64,000 nucleotides of DNA from Procambarus clarkii (GCF_040958095.1 NC_091172.1:25810562-25874561), one strand, 5' to 3'; positions 32,131 to 42,966 are shown, counted from the first letter of the stretch. Notes: generated from the sequence alone by a model not told the origin. Translations and numbers: made by a program.

Positions 32131-32945
32131 TAACAGAAGCGTGTGAGTATCTCTTAACACAAGTGCCAGTCTCTCAGACAAACCCCCAGACTAGTGTTTG
32201 CTCCTGCTACTTGACCTCGCTGTTCAGTCTCCTTGTTGGTGGACGTGAAAAATAGTTTCGCGTCAACGCGTTTCCTCAGACTTTATTATGTAGGTACTTA
32301 CGGTAAGCGCGAGGAGGCCTTCTAGTATCAGGTACTTTCTCTACTTTCCTAATTATTCCCACAAATAGCAACGTGAGAATAGTGATAACTTCATTATATT
32401 GATAACAGCAGTGATATTGACCCATGCGAGGAAGAGGCTGGCTCGTATGGGTCCTAAGGTTTCTTTTATTATTTACTTTGTTGCTTTAAATGAGGTATAC
32501 TCCGGTTATACGCAGTATACCTCACATGATGGTATATGCTTTGCCTACCATACAAAACAAAAAGCTGCTTTAAGGCTTGAGTGTAAATATGGGGAAACAG
32601 GAGTAAAGTCAAAAGCCAAAGTTAAAAATAAGAGTTAGATTTAATAAAACAAAATAAAAGTTATTTTAACTCCTGCAATACAACTGTCTTTGCGTAATTT
32701 ATAATTCAAAATCAAATCAAATCATGAACGCTAATTTCAACTCAATGACCCGGACACCCGACCACAACAAAGTATAAAAGTACAGTGCTACAAGGTACAG
32801 TGCATTACACCGTAACTCTTAATGAGGTCACGGCGGGTTTTCTTCCTATTGGGGAGTGTTGCCAAGTCCCTTTCTCTCTCTCCCCTGATGTGTTGCTGTA
32901 CCATCTTTCTCACAACCTTGCAGGGTGTGCATGATGGAGATAATG
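32131..32945. other. Anonymous sequence, no gene seen
   Basis: An open frame at 32399-32638 (79 codons) has no domain. Sequence is AT-rich, with AAATCAAATCAAATC near 32708. Confidence 0.45.
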
Positions 32946-33632
32946 GGCTCTGAGACAGTGACTCCTGTGACAGTGACTCCTGAGACAGTGACTCCTGTGA
33001 CAGTGACGCCTGTGACAGTGACTCCTGAGACAGTGACTCCTGAGACAGTGACTCCTGTGACAGTGACGCCTGTGACAGTGACTCCTGAGACAGTGACTCC
33101 TGTGACAGTGACGCCTGTGACAGTGACTCCTGAGACAGTGACTCCTGTGACAGTGACGCCTGTGACAGTGACTCCTGAGACAGTGACTCCTGAGACAGTG
33201 ACTCCTGTGACAGTGACGCCTGTGACAGTGACTCCTGAGACAGTGACTCCTGAGACAGTGATTCCTGTGACAGTGACGCCTGTGACAGTGACTCCTGAGA
33301 CAGTGACTCCTGAGACAGTGACTCCTGTGACAGTGACGCCTGTGACAGTGACTCCTGAGACAGTGACTCCTGTGACAGTGACGCCTGTGACAGTGACTCC
33401 TGAGACAGTGACTCCTGTGACAGTGACGCCTGTGACAGTGACTCCTGAGACAGTGACTCCTGTGACAGTGACGCCTGTGACAGTGACTCCTGAGACAGTG
33501 ACTCCTGTGACAGTGACGCCTGTGACAGTGACTCCTGAGACAGTGACTCCTGAGACAGTGACTCCTGTGACAGTGACGCCTGTGACAGTGACTCCTGAGA
33601 CAGTGACTCCTGAGACAGTGACTCCTGTCTAT
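32946..33632. repeat. 15-bp minisatellite with 45/60-bp higher-order units
   Basis: Unit ACAGTGACTCCTGTG with variants (GAG; ACGCC). A CTCC-GAG, CTCC-GTG, CGCC-GTG pattern repeats every 45 or 60 bp. Since the unit is a multiple of three, long frames result on both strands (TVTPETVTPV on plus, SLSQESLSQA on minus); neither has other coding evidence. Confidence 0.95.
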
Positions 33633-34379
33633 TACCCATCTTGTACACTGGAGCTGTGTTGACTGTTTTCTAACTTTCCGGTAGGTCTGTTTTTTTTTCT
33701 ACTGACGTCATGCACCATAGAACCCGGTAGAGAGAACGAGAAAATAGGAGAGTGCGTGTAAGAAATAGACATGACAGGTAGCAGGACGAGGGAATAACAG
33801 CAGTTGACGTGATCGCACATGATTTCCAGTAATGTGCTCTGACACAGACAAGGTCTGTAGCATTTCGTAAAAAGAGGAAATATATGGAAAATATTGAAGT
33901 CTCCCGTGACTCAGAATGCCCGGATTCTCTAATGAAGATCAAAGGAACGAGGGAAAACTGCGGACCTTAAAGAATGAAATACAACCTGTAAAAAAAAAAC
34001 AGAAGATGAATAAATAAATAGAAAAACAGATAAATCATTCTGAGTGAGTTCACAGAGAATTCACCAAAGTTATCCAACAATTCCAAGAAGTTTTAGAGAC
34101 AACCAAAACAGCTGCAGAAAAAAAACAATTGAGTCACCGTAAGAGAAGCGATAGATTGAGAGAGTGAAAAAAAAACACACACGACAAATTGGGATGTAAA
34201 TCTGTCCAAGCCGCTAATGAACACGACCAGCCCGACACCGGGAGACAGACGCAGGAGAAAGGACAGAAAAATCCTGATCCGGAGACCATTGTGCAGGAGA
34301 ACTAAAGGAGATATAATCAAAGCGTTCAAAGTAATAAGAGAGAGACACAACGCGGCCAAGGACACGCTGTTAAGTTTTG
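33633..34379. other. Anonymous sequence, no gene seen
   Basis: A-rich with no repeat match. Confidence 0.45.
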
Positions 34380-34495
34380 TTGACAAGTGTCACCCTGGCC
34401 AACAGACAAGTGTCACCCCTGGGTCACAGACACGTGTCACCCTGGCCAACAGACAAGTGTCACCCCTGGGTCACAGACAAGTGTCACCCTGTGTT
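34380..34495. repeat. ~60-bp tandem repeat
   Basis: GACAAGTGTCACCCTGGCC and GACAAGTGTCACCCCTGGG alternate over about two and a half units. ACAAGTGT/ACACGTGT boxes recur. Confidence 0.8.
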
Positions 34496-34548
34496 AAATA
34501 ATGGTGAGGAAAAACACAAACTAAGCATGACTATAGAGCACATGGAAG

Positions 34549-34625
34549 GGATAGTGAGGACAGGATAGGAGCTGGGACGGGAAGACAGGATAGGAGCTGG
34601 GACGGGAAGACAGGATAGGAGCGGA
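34549..34625. repeat. 25-bp tandem repeat, three copies
   Basis: AGGATAGGAGCTGGGACGGG AAGAC, repeated. Confidence 0.85.
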
Positions 34626-34654
34626 GAAATGAGTAACGGAGGGGGGGGGGAAGA

Positions 34655-34755
34655 TACCGTGACCAACCACTTGGACCACTGGGTATCGAACTCCGACCCA
34701 GCAGGAAGAGAGGTCGTTGCTCTACCGACCAGTCCAACTGAGTGGACACTCACGA
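34655..34755 (-). mobile_element. tRNA-like SINE (TCGGTAGAGCAACGA type)
   Basis: Minus strand: ACTGGTCGGTAGAGCAACGA (A box), GGAGTTCGATACCC (B box), then CCAAGTGGTTGGTCACGG. The 3' piece CCAAGTGGTTGG recurs at 50612-50650 and 56337-56375 in the same orientation. Confidence 0.6.
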
Positions 34756-34820
34756 GCTAAAGATTAATTTAAAGATTTATTGAAGTGTGCGAGTAGTGAA
34801 TAGAAGGATGAAGGTATTGA

Positions 34821-35917
<1,097 letters not shown>

Positions 35918-36024
35918 CGTGTGCAGCACCGGGGTGTAGGCTGACGTGTGCAGCACCGGGGTGTAGGCTGACGTGTGCAGCACCGGGGTGTAGGCTGACG
36001 TGTGCAGCACCGGGGTATAGGCTA
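35918..36024. repeat. 27-bp tandem repeat, four copies
   Basis: GACGTGTGCAGCACCGGGGT GTAGGCT; unit divisible by three, giving LHTSAYTPV repeats on the minus strand. Confidence 0.9.
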
Positions 36025-36571
36025 CCTCTCACAACTCGAAACCAAAGGTTACTGAGGCTGTCTTGAACATTAACCATAGTCTCACAGAACTAGTAAGCCC
36101 ACAAACATAAATCCTAAGCCACCACTAGGCTATGGCGATCAACTTTTAATTCCACCAAACTTTGAATTCTTTCATAGAAAAATATTATGATAAAATATAT
36201 CATGGAAACATTAGTACAGTCAAATAACTTTCGTTGTTTCCTATGAAGGAAACAAAGTCAAGAGGGTAGGTGAAGGGAAGTTACTTAGCTATGATTAAGG
36301 CGCTCACGACGATCAACTGACTTCCTGACTTCTGGCACGCAAACTGCCAGGAACTGCAGCCGGTGACTTCCTCTCTCCCAGTGGTACTTGACGTCGCGTT
36401 GTTCACCTCTGCTGTCTCCTTGCACTGCAATCCTGGTTCTTCGCCTCCCTGTATCCTCGCCTGGACCAAGAGAATCCCTGCAACAATTTTTTTTCCCCTT
36501 GGTGACCGGGTAATAGGGTAGGAGGTGGAGAGTGGGGAAGTAACGAGGTGGATCTGGCACTATAGTTTTGG
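36025..36571. other. Anonymous sequence, no gene seen
   Basis: No repeat match. A 91-codon open frame on the minus strand has no domain. Confidence 0.4.
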
Positions 36572-36775
36572 TATGTTGTTATAGATTCAGCTACTCGGAA
36601 CAAGTTCCAAGTAGCACGGGCTATGGTGAGCCCGTAGTGGACTTACCTGGCACAGGAGCGGGGCAAGTAGCACGGGCTATGGTGAGCCCGTAATGGACTT
36701 ACCTGGCACAGGAGCGGGGCAAGTAGCACGGGCTATGGTGAGCCCGTAGTGGACTTACCCCGGCACAGGTGCTGC
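36572..36775 (+). mobile_element. Double-hairpin dispersed element with 56-bp internal repeats
   Basis: Starts TTGTTATAGATTCAG, then a hairpin GCTACTCGGAAC/GTTCCAAGTAGC, then a 56-bp unit (starts at 36608, 36664, 36720) each containing hairpin ACGGGCT/AGCCCGT. On the minus strand each unit reads CCTGTGCCAGGTAAGT, an acceptor/donor-like sequence. Other copies: 47279-47474, 52988-53082, 54951-55027. Transposition mechanism unknown. Confidence 0.75.
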
Positions 36776-37168
36776 GTGCACTATAGCAGGACTGTGTCAC
36801 TACTGACCCCGTTGCTCTCCTCCTAGCTAACACCTCACACGTCACTGGTGGCTGGAAGAGAAATATGGATACAGTGCGTGGACTTCGGATATGTTTTCCT
36901 TAATAATAAGATGGTTTGCCATTTCACGCAGCGTGAGTTTGGATTTATCTCTAAATGGCTCATTTTTGTTACAGTCTATGAGATAATTCTCTAATGTGAA
37001 TTAGAGAATTATCTAATCCTTCTCTACACACACTTTACAATTTGTTTCATCTAAGTCCTTATACAAGTGGAACTAAGTTCTGTCATTAATGTACATATCC
37101 TGAAAACCTCGGAGTTACAGAATGAAGCTCCTGAAATACAAAGTAGTCTGTATGAAATAAATCAGTGT
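36776..37168. other. Anonymous sequence
   Basis: Inverted repeat GATAATTCTCTAAT/ATTAGAGAATTATC at about 36981-37013. No gene. Confidence 0.45.
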
Positions 37169-37264
37169 ACAAATGAACAAATCCACAAGGGGCCGTGACG
37201 AGGATTCGAACCTACGTCCGGGAGCATCCCAGACGCTGCCTTAATCGACTGAGCTACGACATGC
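37169..37264 (-). mobile_element. tRNA-bearing TIR element, 3' half
   Basis: Minus strand CATGTCGTAGCTCAGTCGAT ... GGTTCGAATCCTCGTCACGG and the start of the right terminal repeat (GTGGATTTGTTCATTTG). Truncated 5' at the tRNA start. Confidence 0.8.
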
Positions 37265-37537
37265 TCAAATCAGTGTAAATCAGTCTCATTCGCGCTTGGA
37301 ATTTGTATTTGTCCCCTTGCCTGTTTTATCCATATTCTTGTCTTTTTTTCACTTTCTCCTCATTCCGTTATCGTTTCATCTTCTCCTCTTCCTAATCTCT
37401 CCTGCTTTCCTTACCCCTCTCCCCTCGTCTCGTCTTCTCTCACCCCTCACTCTGCTCATCTCTCCCCAGGGAGAGTGTGGGAGAGGTACGGATCCCCTTA
37501 AACTAATTTGATCACCACCTCCGTGGGTGTTCTCTTG
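37265..37537. other. Pyrimidine-rich anonymous sequence
   Basis: CT-rich; no gene seen. Confidence 0.4.
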
Positions 37538-39123
37538 TCATTGGCTTGCTGGCCACTCAGTGAGCTTGGCTTGCTGGCCACTCAGTGAGCTTGTCCTGCT
37601 GGCCACTCAGACAGCATGACCTACTGGCCACTCAGTGAGCTTGGCTTGCTGGCCACTCAGTGAGCTTGTCCTGCTGGCCACTCAGTGAGCTTGTCCTACT
37701 GGCCACTCAGAGAGCATGACCTACTGGCCACTCAGAGAGCTTGTCCTGCTGGCCACTCAGAGAGCATGACTTACTGGCCTCTCAGTGAGCTTGTCCTGCT
37801 GGCCACTCAGAGAGCATGACCTACTGGCCACTCAGTGAGCTTGTCTTGCTGGCCACTCAGAGAGCATGACCTACTGGCCACTCAGTGAGCTTGTCCTGCT
37901 GGCCACTCAGAGAGCATGACTTACTGGCCACTCAGTGAGCTTGTCCTGCTGGCCACTCAGTGAGCTTGTCCTGCTGGCGACGTAGAGAGCTTGTCCTGCT
38001 GGCCACTCAGTGAGCTTGTCCTGCTGGCCACTCAGACAGCATGACCTACTGGCCACTCAGTGAGCTTGTCCTGCTGGCCACTCAGACAGCATGACCTACT
38101 GGCCACTCAGTGAGCTTGTCCTGCTGGCCACTCAGAGAGCATGACCTACTGGCCACTCAGTGAGCTTGTCCTGCTGGCCACTCAGAGAGCATGACCTACT
38201 GGCCACTCAGAGAGCTTGTCCTGCTGGCCACTCAGAGAGCATGACTTACTGGCCACTCAGTGAGCTTGTCCTGCTGGCCACTCAGAGAGCTTGTCCTGCT
38301 GGCCACTCAGAGAGCATGACTTACTGGCCACTCAGTGAGCTTGTCCTGCTGGCCACTCAGTGAGCTTGTCCTGCTGGCGACGTAGAGAGCTTGTCCTGCT
38401 GGCCACTCAGTGAGCTTGTCCTGCTGGCCACTCAGACAGCATGACCTACTGGCCACTCAGTGAGCTTGTCCTGCTGGCCACTCAGACAGCATGACCTACT
38501 GGCCACTCAGTGAGCTTGTCCTGCTGGCCACTCAGAGAGCATGACCTACTGGCCACTCAGTGAGCTTGTCCTGCTGGCCACTCAGACAGCATGACCTACT
38601 GGCCACTCAGTGAGCTTGTCCTGCTGGCCACTCAGACAGCATGACCTACTGGCCACTCAGTGAGCTTGTCCTGCTGGCCACTCAGACAGCATGACCTACT
38701 GGCCACTCAGTGAGCTTGTCCTGCTGGCCACTCAGACAGCATGACCTACTGGCCACTCAGTGAGCTTGTCCTGCTGGCCACTCAGACAGCATGACCTACT
38801 GGCCACTCAGTGAGCTTGTCCTGCTGGCCACTCAGAGAGCATGACCTACTGGCCACTCAGTGAGCTTGTCCTGCTGGCCACTCAGACAGCATGACCTACT
38901 GGCCACTCAGTGAGCTTGTCCTGCTGGCCACTCAGACAGCATGACCTACTGGTCACTCAGTGAGCTTGTCCTGCTGGCCACTCAGACAGCATGACCTACT
39001 GGCCACTCAGTGAGCTTGTCCTGCTGGCCACTCAGACAGCATGACCTACTGGTCACTCAGTGAGCTTGTCCTGCTGGCCACTCGGACAGCATGACCTACT
39101 GGCCACTCAGTGAGCTTGTCCTG
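37538..39123. repeat. 25-bp satellite in alternating dimers, ~63 copies
   Basis: Two subtypes alternate: CTGGCCACTCAGTGAGCTTG TCCTG and CTGGCCACTCAGACAGCATG ACCTA, so the effective unit is 50 bp. A unique variant (GGCGACGTAGAGAGC) occurs at 37977 and again 400 bp later, showing block duplication. The right end is a hairpin cluster. Confidence 0.96.
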
Positions 39124-39199
39124 TCGGCCAGGACAAGCTCACTATTTTTATTTTAAAAATAGTGAGCTCACTATTTTTTTTTTAACTATTTTTAAAAAA
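39111..39199. repeat. Cluster of inverted repeats ending the 25-bp satellite
   Basis: TGAGCTTGTCCTG (39111-39123) pairs perfectly with CAGGACAAGCTCA (39129-39141); GCTCACTATTTTTA (39137) pairs with TAAAAATAGTGAGC (39154-39167); then AACTATTTTT/AAAAAATAGTT. The first hairpin reuses the satellite unit, so the array end has folded back on itself. Confidence 0.85.
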
Positions 39200-39555
39200 A
39201 TAGTTTTTTTAACCTATTATAACCCCCCCCCCCCATGATGAATGTAATCATCTCATATGAGTTAAATCTTGTGCGAGTAAATGCATTAAAATGAATTCAT
39301 AAGGAAAGTAGTTAAATCCGCCCTCCTCAAATGGCCTTCTTACACGGAAGTTACTTTTTTTTTAAATTTTTCTGTTATTACAAATATATTATTTTTTATC
39401 TGTCCTCATTATCTATTATTTATTATATCTATTATTTTTATCTGTCCATTATCTATTATTTTTAATCTGTCCACCATTATTTTTTATTATATTTTAGTTT
39501 TGTGTTTAGTGATGATGGGGTTAATTTCCCAACCGGCAAATATCTCTTGGTCTTA
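39200..39555. other. AT-rich anonymous sequence
   Basis: Repeated CTATTATTTTTATCTGTCC at 39410-39480. No gene. Confidence 0.5.
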
Positions 39556-39772
39556 TGAACACATCCACAAGAGCCGTGACGAGGATTCGAACCTGCGTCC
39601 GGGAGCATGCCAGACACTGCCTTAATCGACTGAGCTACGACAGGGTTAAAAGCTCAGTCGATTAAGGCAGTGTCTGGGATACTCCCGGACGCAGGTTCAA
39701 ATCCTCGTCACGGCCCTTGTGGATTTGTTCATTTGATGCATCACGTTATTGTGATCTCTGTGTGTGCCTCTT
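39556..39772. mobile_element. Inverted pair of tRNA-bearing TIR elements
   Basis: A minus-strand 3' half (39558-39636) faces a plus-strand 3' half (39651-39772) with only 14 bases between, giving arms of about 79 bp with few mismatches. Both carry the A box (AGCTCAGTCGATTAAGG) and B box (GGTTCGAATCC or GGTTCAAATCC). The right copy has the full terminal repeat, TTCATTTGATGCATCACG then ATTGTGAT. Confidence 0.85.
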
Positions 39773-39963
39773 GGTCTTCATTATTGCTAAAGTAAATTGA
39801 ACTCTAAATGTTCCTTACACTGAGAAGTGGGTTTTGTGTTGGGGGGGGGGGGGCGTGAGGCTTATCAACTTGTGCAGAGTTATGAGGGGACGCCATTACA
39901 GCTGACTCACCCCACCAACAAGTATAGTTCTGAACATACTTCCAGAACTAAGGTATATTCTCA

Positions 39964-39967
<4 letters not shown>
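39773..39967. other. Anonymous sequence
   Basis: G run at 39840-39853; no gene. Confidence 0.4.

Positions 39968-40024
<57 letters not shown>
39968..40024. repeat. (TA)n microsatellite
   Basis: About 28 TA units abutting SINE-C. Confidence 0.97.
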
Positions 40025-40025
<1 letters not shown>

Positions 40026-40028
<3 letters not shown>

Positions 40029-40497
40029 AACAAGCCTGAATGGTCCCCAGGACAATATGCAACTGAAAACTCACACCCCAGAAGTGACTCGAACCCATAC
40101 TCCCAGAAGCAACGCAACTGGTATGTACAAGACGCCTTAATCCACTTGACCATCACGACCGGACATAATGAGGTGATAGCCGAGGCTATTTGAACCACCC
40201 CACCGCCGGCACTCGGATAGTAATCTTGGGCATAGCATTTTACCAAATCACCTCATTCTTTGGGGCACACGTGAGGAATACAAATGCGAACAAGCCTGAA
40301 TGGTCCCCAGGACAATATGCAACTGAAAACTCAAGATTACTATCCGAGTGCCGGCGGTGGGGTGGTTCAAATAGCCTCGGCTATCACCTCATTATGTCCG
40401 GTCGTGATGGTCAAGTGGATTAAGGCGTCTTGTACATACCAGTTGCGTTGCTTCTGGGAGTATGGGTTCGAGTCACTTCTGGGGTGTGAGTTTTCAG

Positions 40498-40501
<4 letters not shown>
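40026..40501. mobile_element. SINE-C inverted pair with perfect 167-bp arms
   Basis: The minus-strand copy (40026-40333) and plus-strand copy (40333-40501) are inverse of each other over 40061-40227 / 40333-40501 without a visible mismatch. The plus copy has GATGGTCAAGTGGATTAAGG (A box) and GGGTTCGAGTCACT (B box). A 48-bp direct repeat beginning GCGAACAAGCCTGAATGG is found at 40026 and 40286. Both outer ends abut TA arrays. A third copy lies at 63400. Confidence 0.85.

Positions 40502-40547
<46 letters not shown>
40502..40547. repeat. (TA)n microsatellite
   Basis: About 23 TA units between SINE-C and the MITE. Confidence 0.97.
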
Positions 40548-40550
<3 letters not shown>

Positions 40551-40933
40551 GTACCTAGTAGCCAGAATGCACTTCTAGGCCTACTATGCAAGGCCCAATT
40601 TGCCTAATAAGCCAAGTTTTCATGAATTAATTGTTTTTCGACTACCTAACCTACCTAACCTAACCAAACCTAACTTTTTCGGCTACCTAACTTAACCTAA
40701 CCTATAGAGATAGGTTAGGTTAAGTTAGGTAGGGTTGGTTAGGTTCGGTCATATACCTATGTTAATTTTAACTCCAATAACAAAAAACTGACCTTATACA
40801 TTATGAAATGGGTAGCTTTATTATTTCATAAGAAAAAAATTAGAGAAAATATATTAATTCATGAAAACTTGGCTTATTAGGCAAATTGGGCCTTGCATAG
40901 TAGGCTGAGAAGTGCGTTCTGGCTACTAGGTAC

Positions 40934-40936
<3 letters not shown>
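40548..40936. mobile_element. MITE with 85-bp TIRs and a telomere-like palindrome
   Basis: Termini GTCGTACCTAGTAGCCAGAA ... (40548-40632) and its inverse (40852-40936) differ at about four positions and are flanked by TA. The centre has CTACCTAACTTAACCTAACC (40683) continuing TAT, mirrored exactly at 40710-40732 by ATAGGTTAGGTTAAGTTAGG, 23-bp arms with a 4-base loop. There is no coding frame. TA flanks suit a Tc1/mariner-type transposase, but the element sits in a TA array so the duplication cannot be proved. Confidence 0.85.

Positions 40937-41012
<76 letters not shown>
40937..41012. repeat. (TA)n microsatellite
   Basis: About 38 TA units, then CACACA. Confidence 0.97.
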
Positions 41013-41020
<8 letters not shown>

Positions 41021-41599
41021 CGAGAATCAGGATACGCCTCTAGGTATATATATATATTCCATATATGTTATATTGGGTGACAATCTGATTTAAATCTAAT
41101 TAAAGAAAAATTTCTCAAATAAATTTATGTAATGGTTCAGTTTTGTAAAGCCGCGTGAAGCCAGCCGCCGTGACTGTTGCGGCTGTACACAAAGTTTTGC
41201 AGTTTTGCAGTTTTTTTGCTGAACTGCAAAAAAAAACTAGACAAAAAAACCCTTGGAGTGGATATTACACAAGTCCTTCATCCACTCCACTACCCACTTC
41301 GCCCCCCCCCCTCTGCCTGTATCGCCATTATGTGCGCTAGCGTGGAACTATGTCGAAGACTTTCTGACTGTCGCAAAAATTCAATCTGTCCACCATTCTC
41401 TATCTTGTCTGATCTCATTCGCCTGGTCATTGAACTCTATCGGGTGTGTGAGGCAGGATTCAACATTCCTGATCTCATGCTGAGGACATGTTATAAGGAC
41501 CCCTTTCTCCAGGTGTTTTACAGGTGTTTTACTAGCATCTCGCTAGCATATTGCATGATATGCAAGTAAGGCACACCGGCTTACAGTGTAATTTACCTG
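41013..41599. other. Anonymous, possibly decayed LINE
   Basis: The sequence near 41240-41275 reads LDKKTLGVDIT, similar to the EKDLGVDITP block of LINE-A, but nothing else confirms it. Confidence 0.3.
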
Positions 41600-42190
41600 G
41601 ATTTACCTGAGGGGCCATCATCACTAGTGCTCTTGGCTTGTCCACCTGTTTCCCTTTTTGTATATATTGGAACTATATTGGCTGTCTTGTGCAGGCGATG
41701 AGTCACAATAACGTGGCTAAAGTATGTTGACCAGACCACACACTAGAAGGTGAAGGGACGACGACGTTTCGGTCCGTCCTGGACCATTCTCAGGTCGATT
41801 GTGAATTGTCCAGGACGGACCGAAACGTCGTCGTCCCTTCACCTTCTAGTGTGTGGTCTGGTCAACATACTTTGGCTGTCTTCCAACTCTCTGGTACCTC
41901 TCCTGTGTTCAGTGACTTGTTGTATGTCTTAGTTAATGTCCAGCACAAGGCGCATGCTGCTTCTCTTAGTATATATGGTGGTAGCTTACGTGGTCCCTCA
42001 GCCTTACTTGTGTCTAGCGCCGGTGAGTGCCTTCTTACTTCGTCTCTAGTTAGCGCAAGGTCTTCCAGTGCTGCTTGGTTTGGTTCCATCCCCCCTCAGC
42101 CCAGGAATTTCTTCCTGCTCTATTGTGAACACCTCCTGGATCCTCCTAGTGTGCTCCCCACACTTCTCTGTTGTTCTCAGTGAATGAAAT
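41600..42190 (-). pseudogene. LINE RT N-terminal region, interrupted by a foldback
   Basis: Minus strand: TTEKCGEHTRRIQEVFTIEQ, a frameshift at a G run near 42095, then ALEDLALTRDEVRRHSPALD, KAEGPRKLPPYILREAACAL and YNKSLNTGEVPESWKTAK. After the foldback (41719-41873) the match resumes as ANIVPIYTKRETGG. P-P-Y-I-L and GEVPESWKxAxVVPIxK are the opening motifs of non-LTR reverse transcriptases. Downstream palm motifs are missing. Confidence 0.8.
41719..41873. mobile_element. 155-bp foldback MITE with 4-bp target duplication
   Basis: AAAGTATGTTGACCAGACC at the left is mirrored by GGTCTGGTCAACATACTTT at the right; arms of about 62 bp run through GACGACGTTTCGGTCCGTCC with a short centre (CAGGTCGATTGTG). 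GGCT flanks both ends (41715-41718, 41874-41877). The host LINE frame is continuous across it, confirming insertion. A partial copy is at 28318. Confidence 0.85.
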
Positions 42191-42459
42191 GTTATGACCG
42201 AGCCTAACCAGTTCAGACTAGATATGACCTAGCTGAGGTCATGCCTTTAAGTGTCAAGGTGCCTCTATTACACTGTAACTCACACTGTAGTATATGAAAT
42301 AACATTATATACACGTTTATATTAGTTTATTGTGCGGTATTTTGCTGCATTATTATTATATTTCTTGATGTGTTGTGTGTGTGTGAGTTTTGTAACTGCT
42401 TGTTACGTCGGCCGACCGCTGCTAAAACCATATCCCCCCTCCCCCCCCCCCACCCTTGC
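42191..42459. promoter_or_regulatory. Everted AGGTCA half-sites at 42225-42241
   Basis: TGACCT (42225-42230) and AGGTCA (42236-42241) with five bases between form a nuclear-receptor-like everted repeat. The surrounding sequence is otherwise anonymous. Confidence 0.2.
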
Positions 42460-42770
42460 CTGTATTCACCTCATTGTGCTTCTGGGTGTTGAGCTTTGGC
42501 TCTTTGGTCCTGCCTCTCAACTGTCAATCAACTGGTGTACAGGTTCCTGAGCCTACTGGGCTCTGTCATATCTACACTTGAAACTGTGTATGGAGTCAGC
42601 CTCCACCACATTACTGCCTAATGCATTCCACCTGTTAACTATTCTGACACTGAAAAAGTTCTTTCTAATATCTCTGTGGGTCATTTGGGCACTAAGTTTC
42701 CACCTGTGTCCCCTGTGTCCCCTGTGTCCCCTGTGTCCCCTGTGTCCCCTGTGTGTGTCTGTCAGTACAT
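42460..42770 (-). pseudogene. LINE-A 3' end with expanded RGH codons
   Basis: Minus strand reads RGHRGHRGHRGHRGHRWKLS, AQMTHRDIRKNFFSVRIVN and VEADSIHSFKCRYDRAQ, stop, then the 3' UTR to GTGAATAC at 42465. Normal LINE-A copies have one RGHRWK; here the 9-bp CCTGTGTCC unit has expanded to about five copies. 5'-truncated inside this repeat. Confidence 0.85.
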
Positions 42771-42869
42771 CCAACACAGTGCGGTTGGTAAGCTTTTTGT
42801 TTGTTGTATATACCTATTTGTATAATGCTAATTTTGTGCAGTTGAACATCTGCGTATGTTCCCAGGGTG

Positions 42870-42871
<2 letters not shown>

Positions 42872-42965
<94 letters not shown>
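42872..42965. repeat. (TA)n microsatellite
   Basis: About 47 TA units. Confidence 0.97.

Positions 42966-42966
<1 letters not shown>

Noticed and set aside
32788..33662. Ser/Gln-rich (minus) or Thr/Val/Pro-rich (plus) secreted protein
   Set aside because: The 15-bp unit keeps both strands open; no signal peptide or unique domain is seen.
40548..40936. Native telomere or subtelomere
   Set aside because: The TTAGG-like units lie inside an 85-bp TIR element and are palindromic, which telomeres are not.
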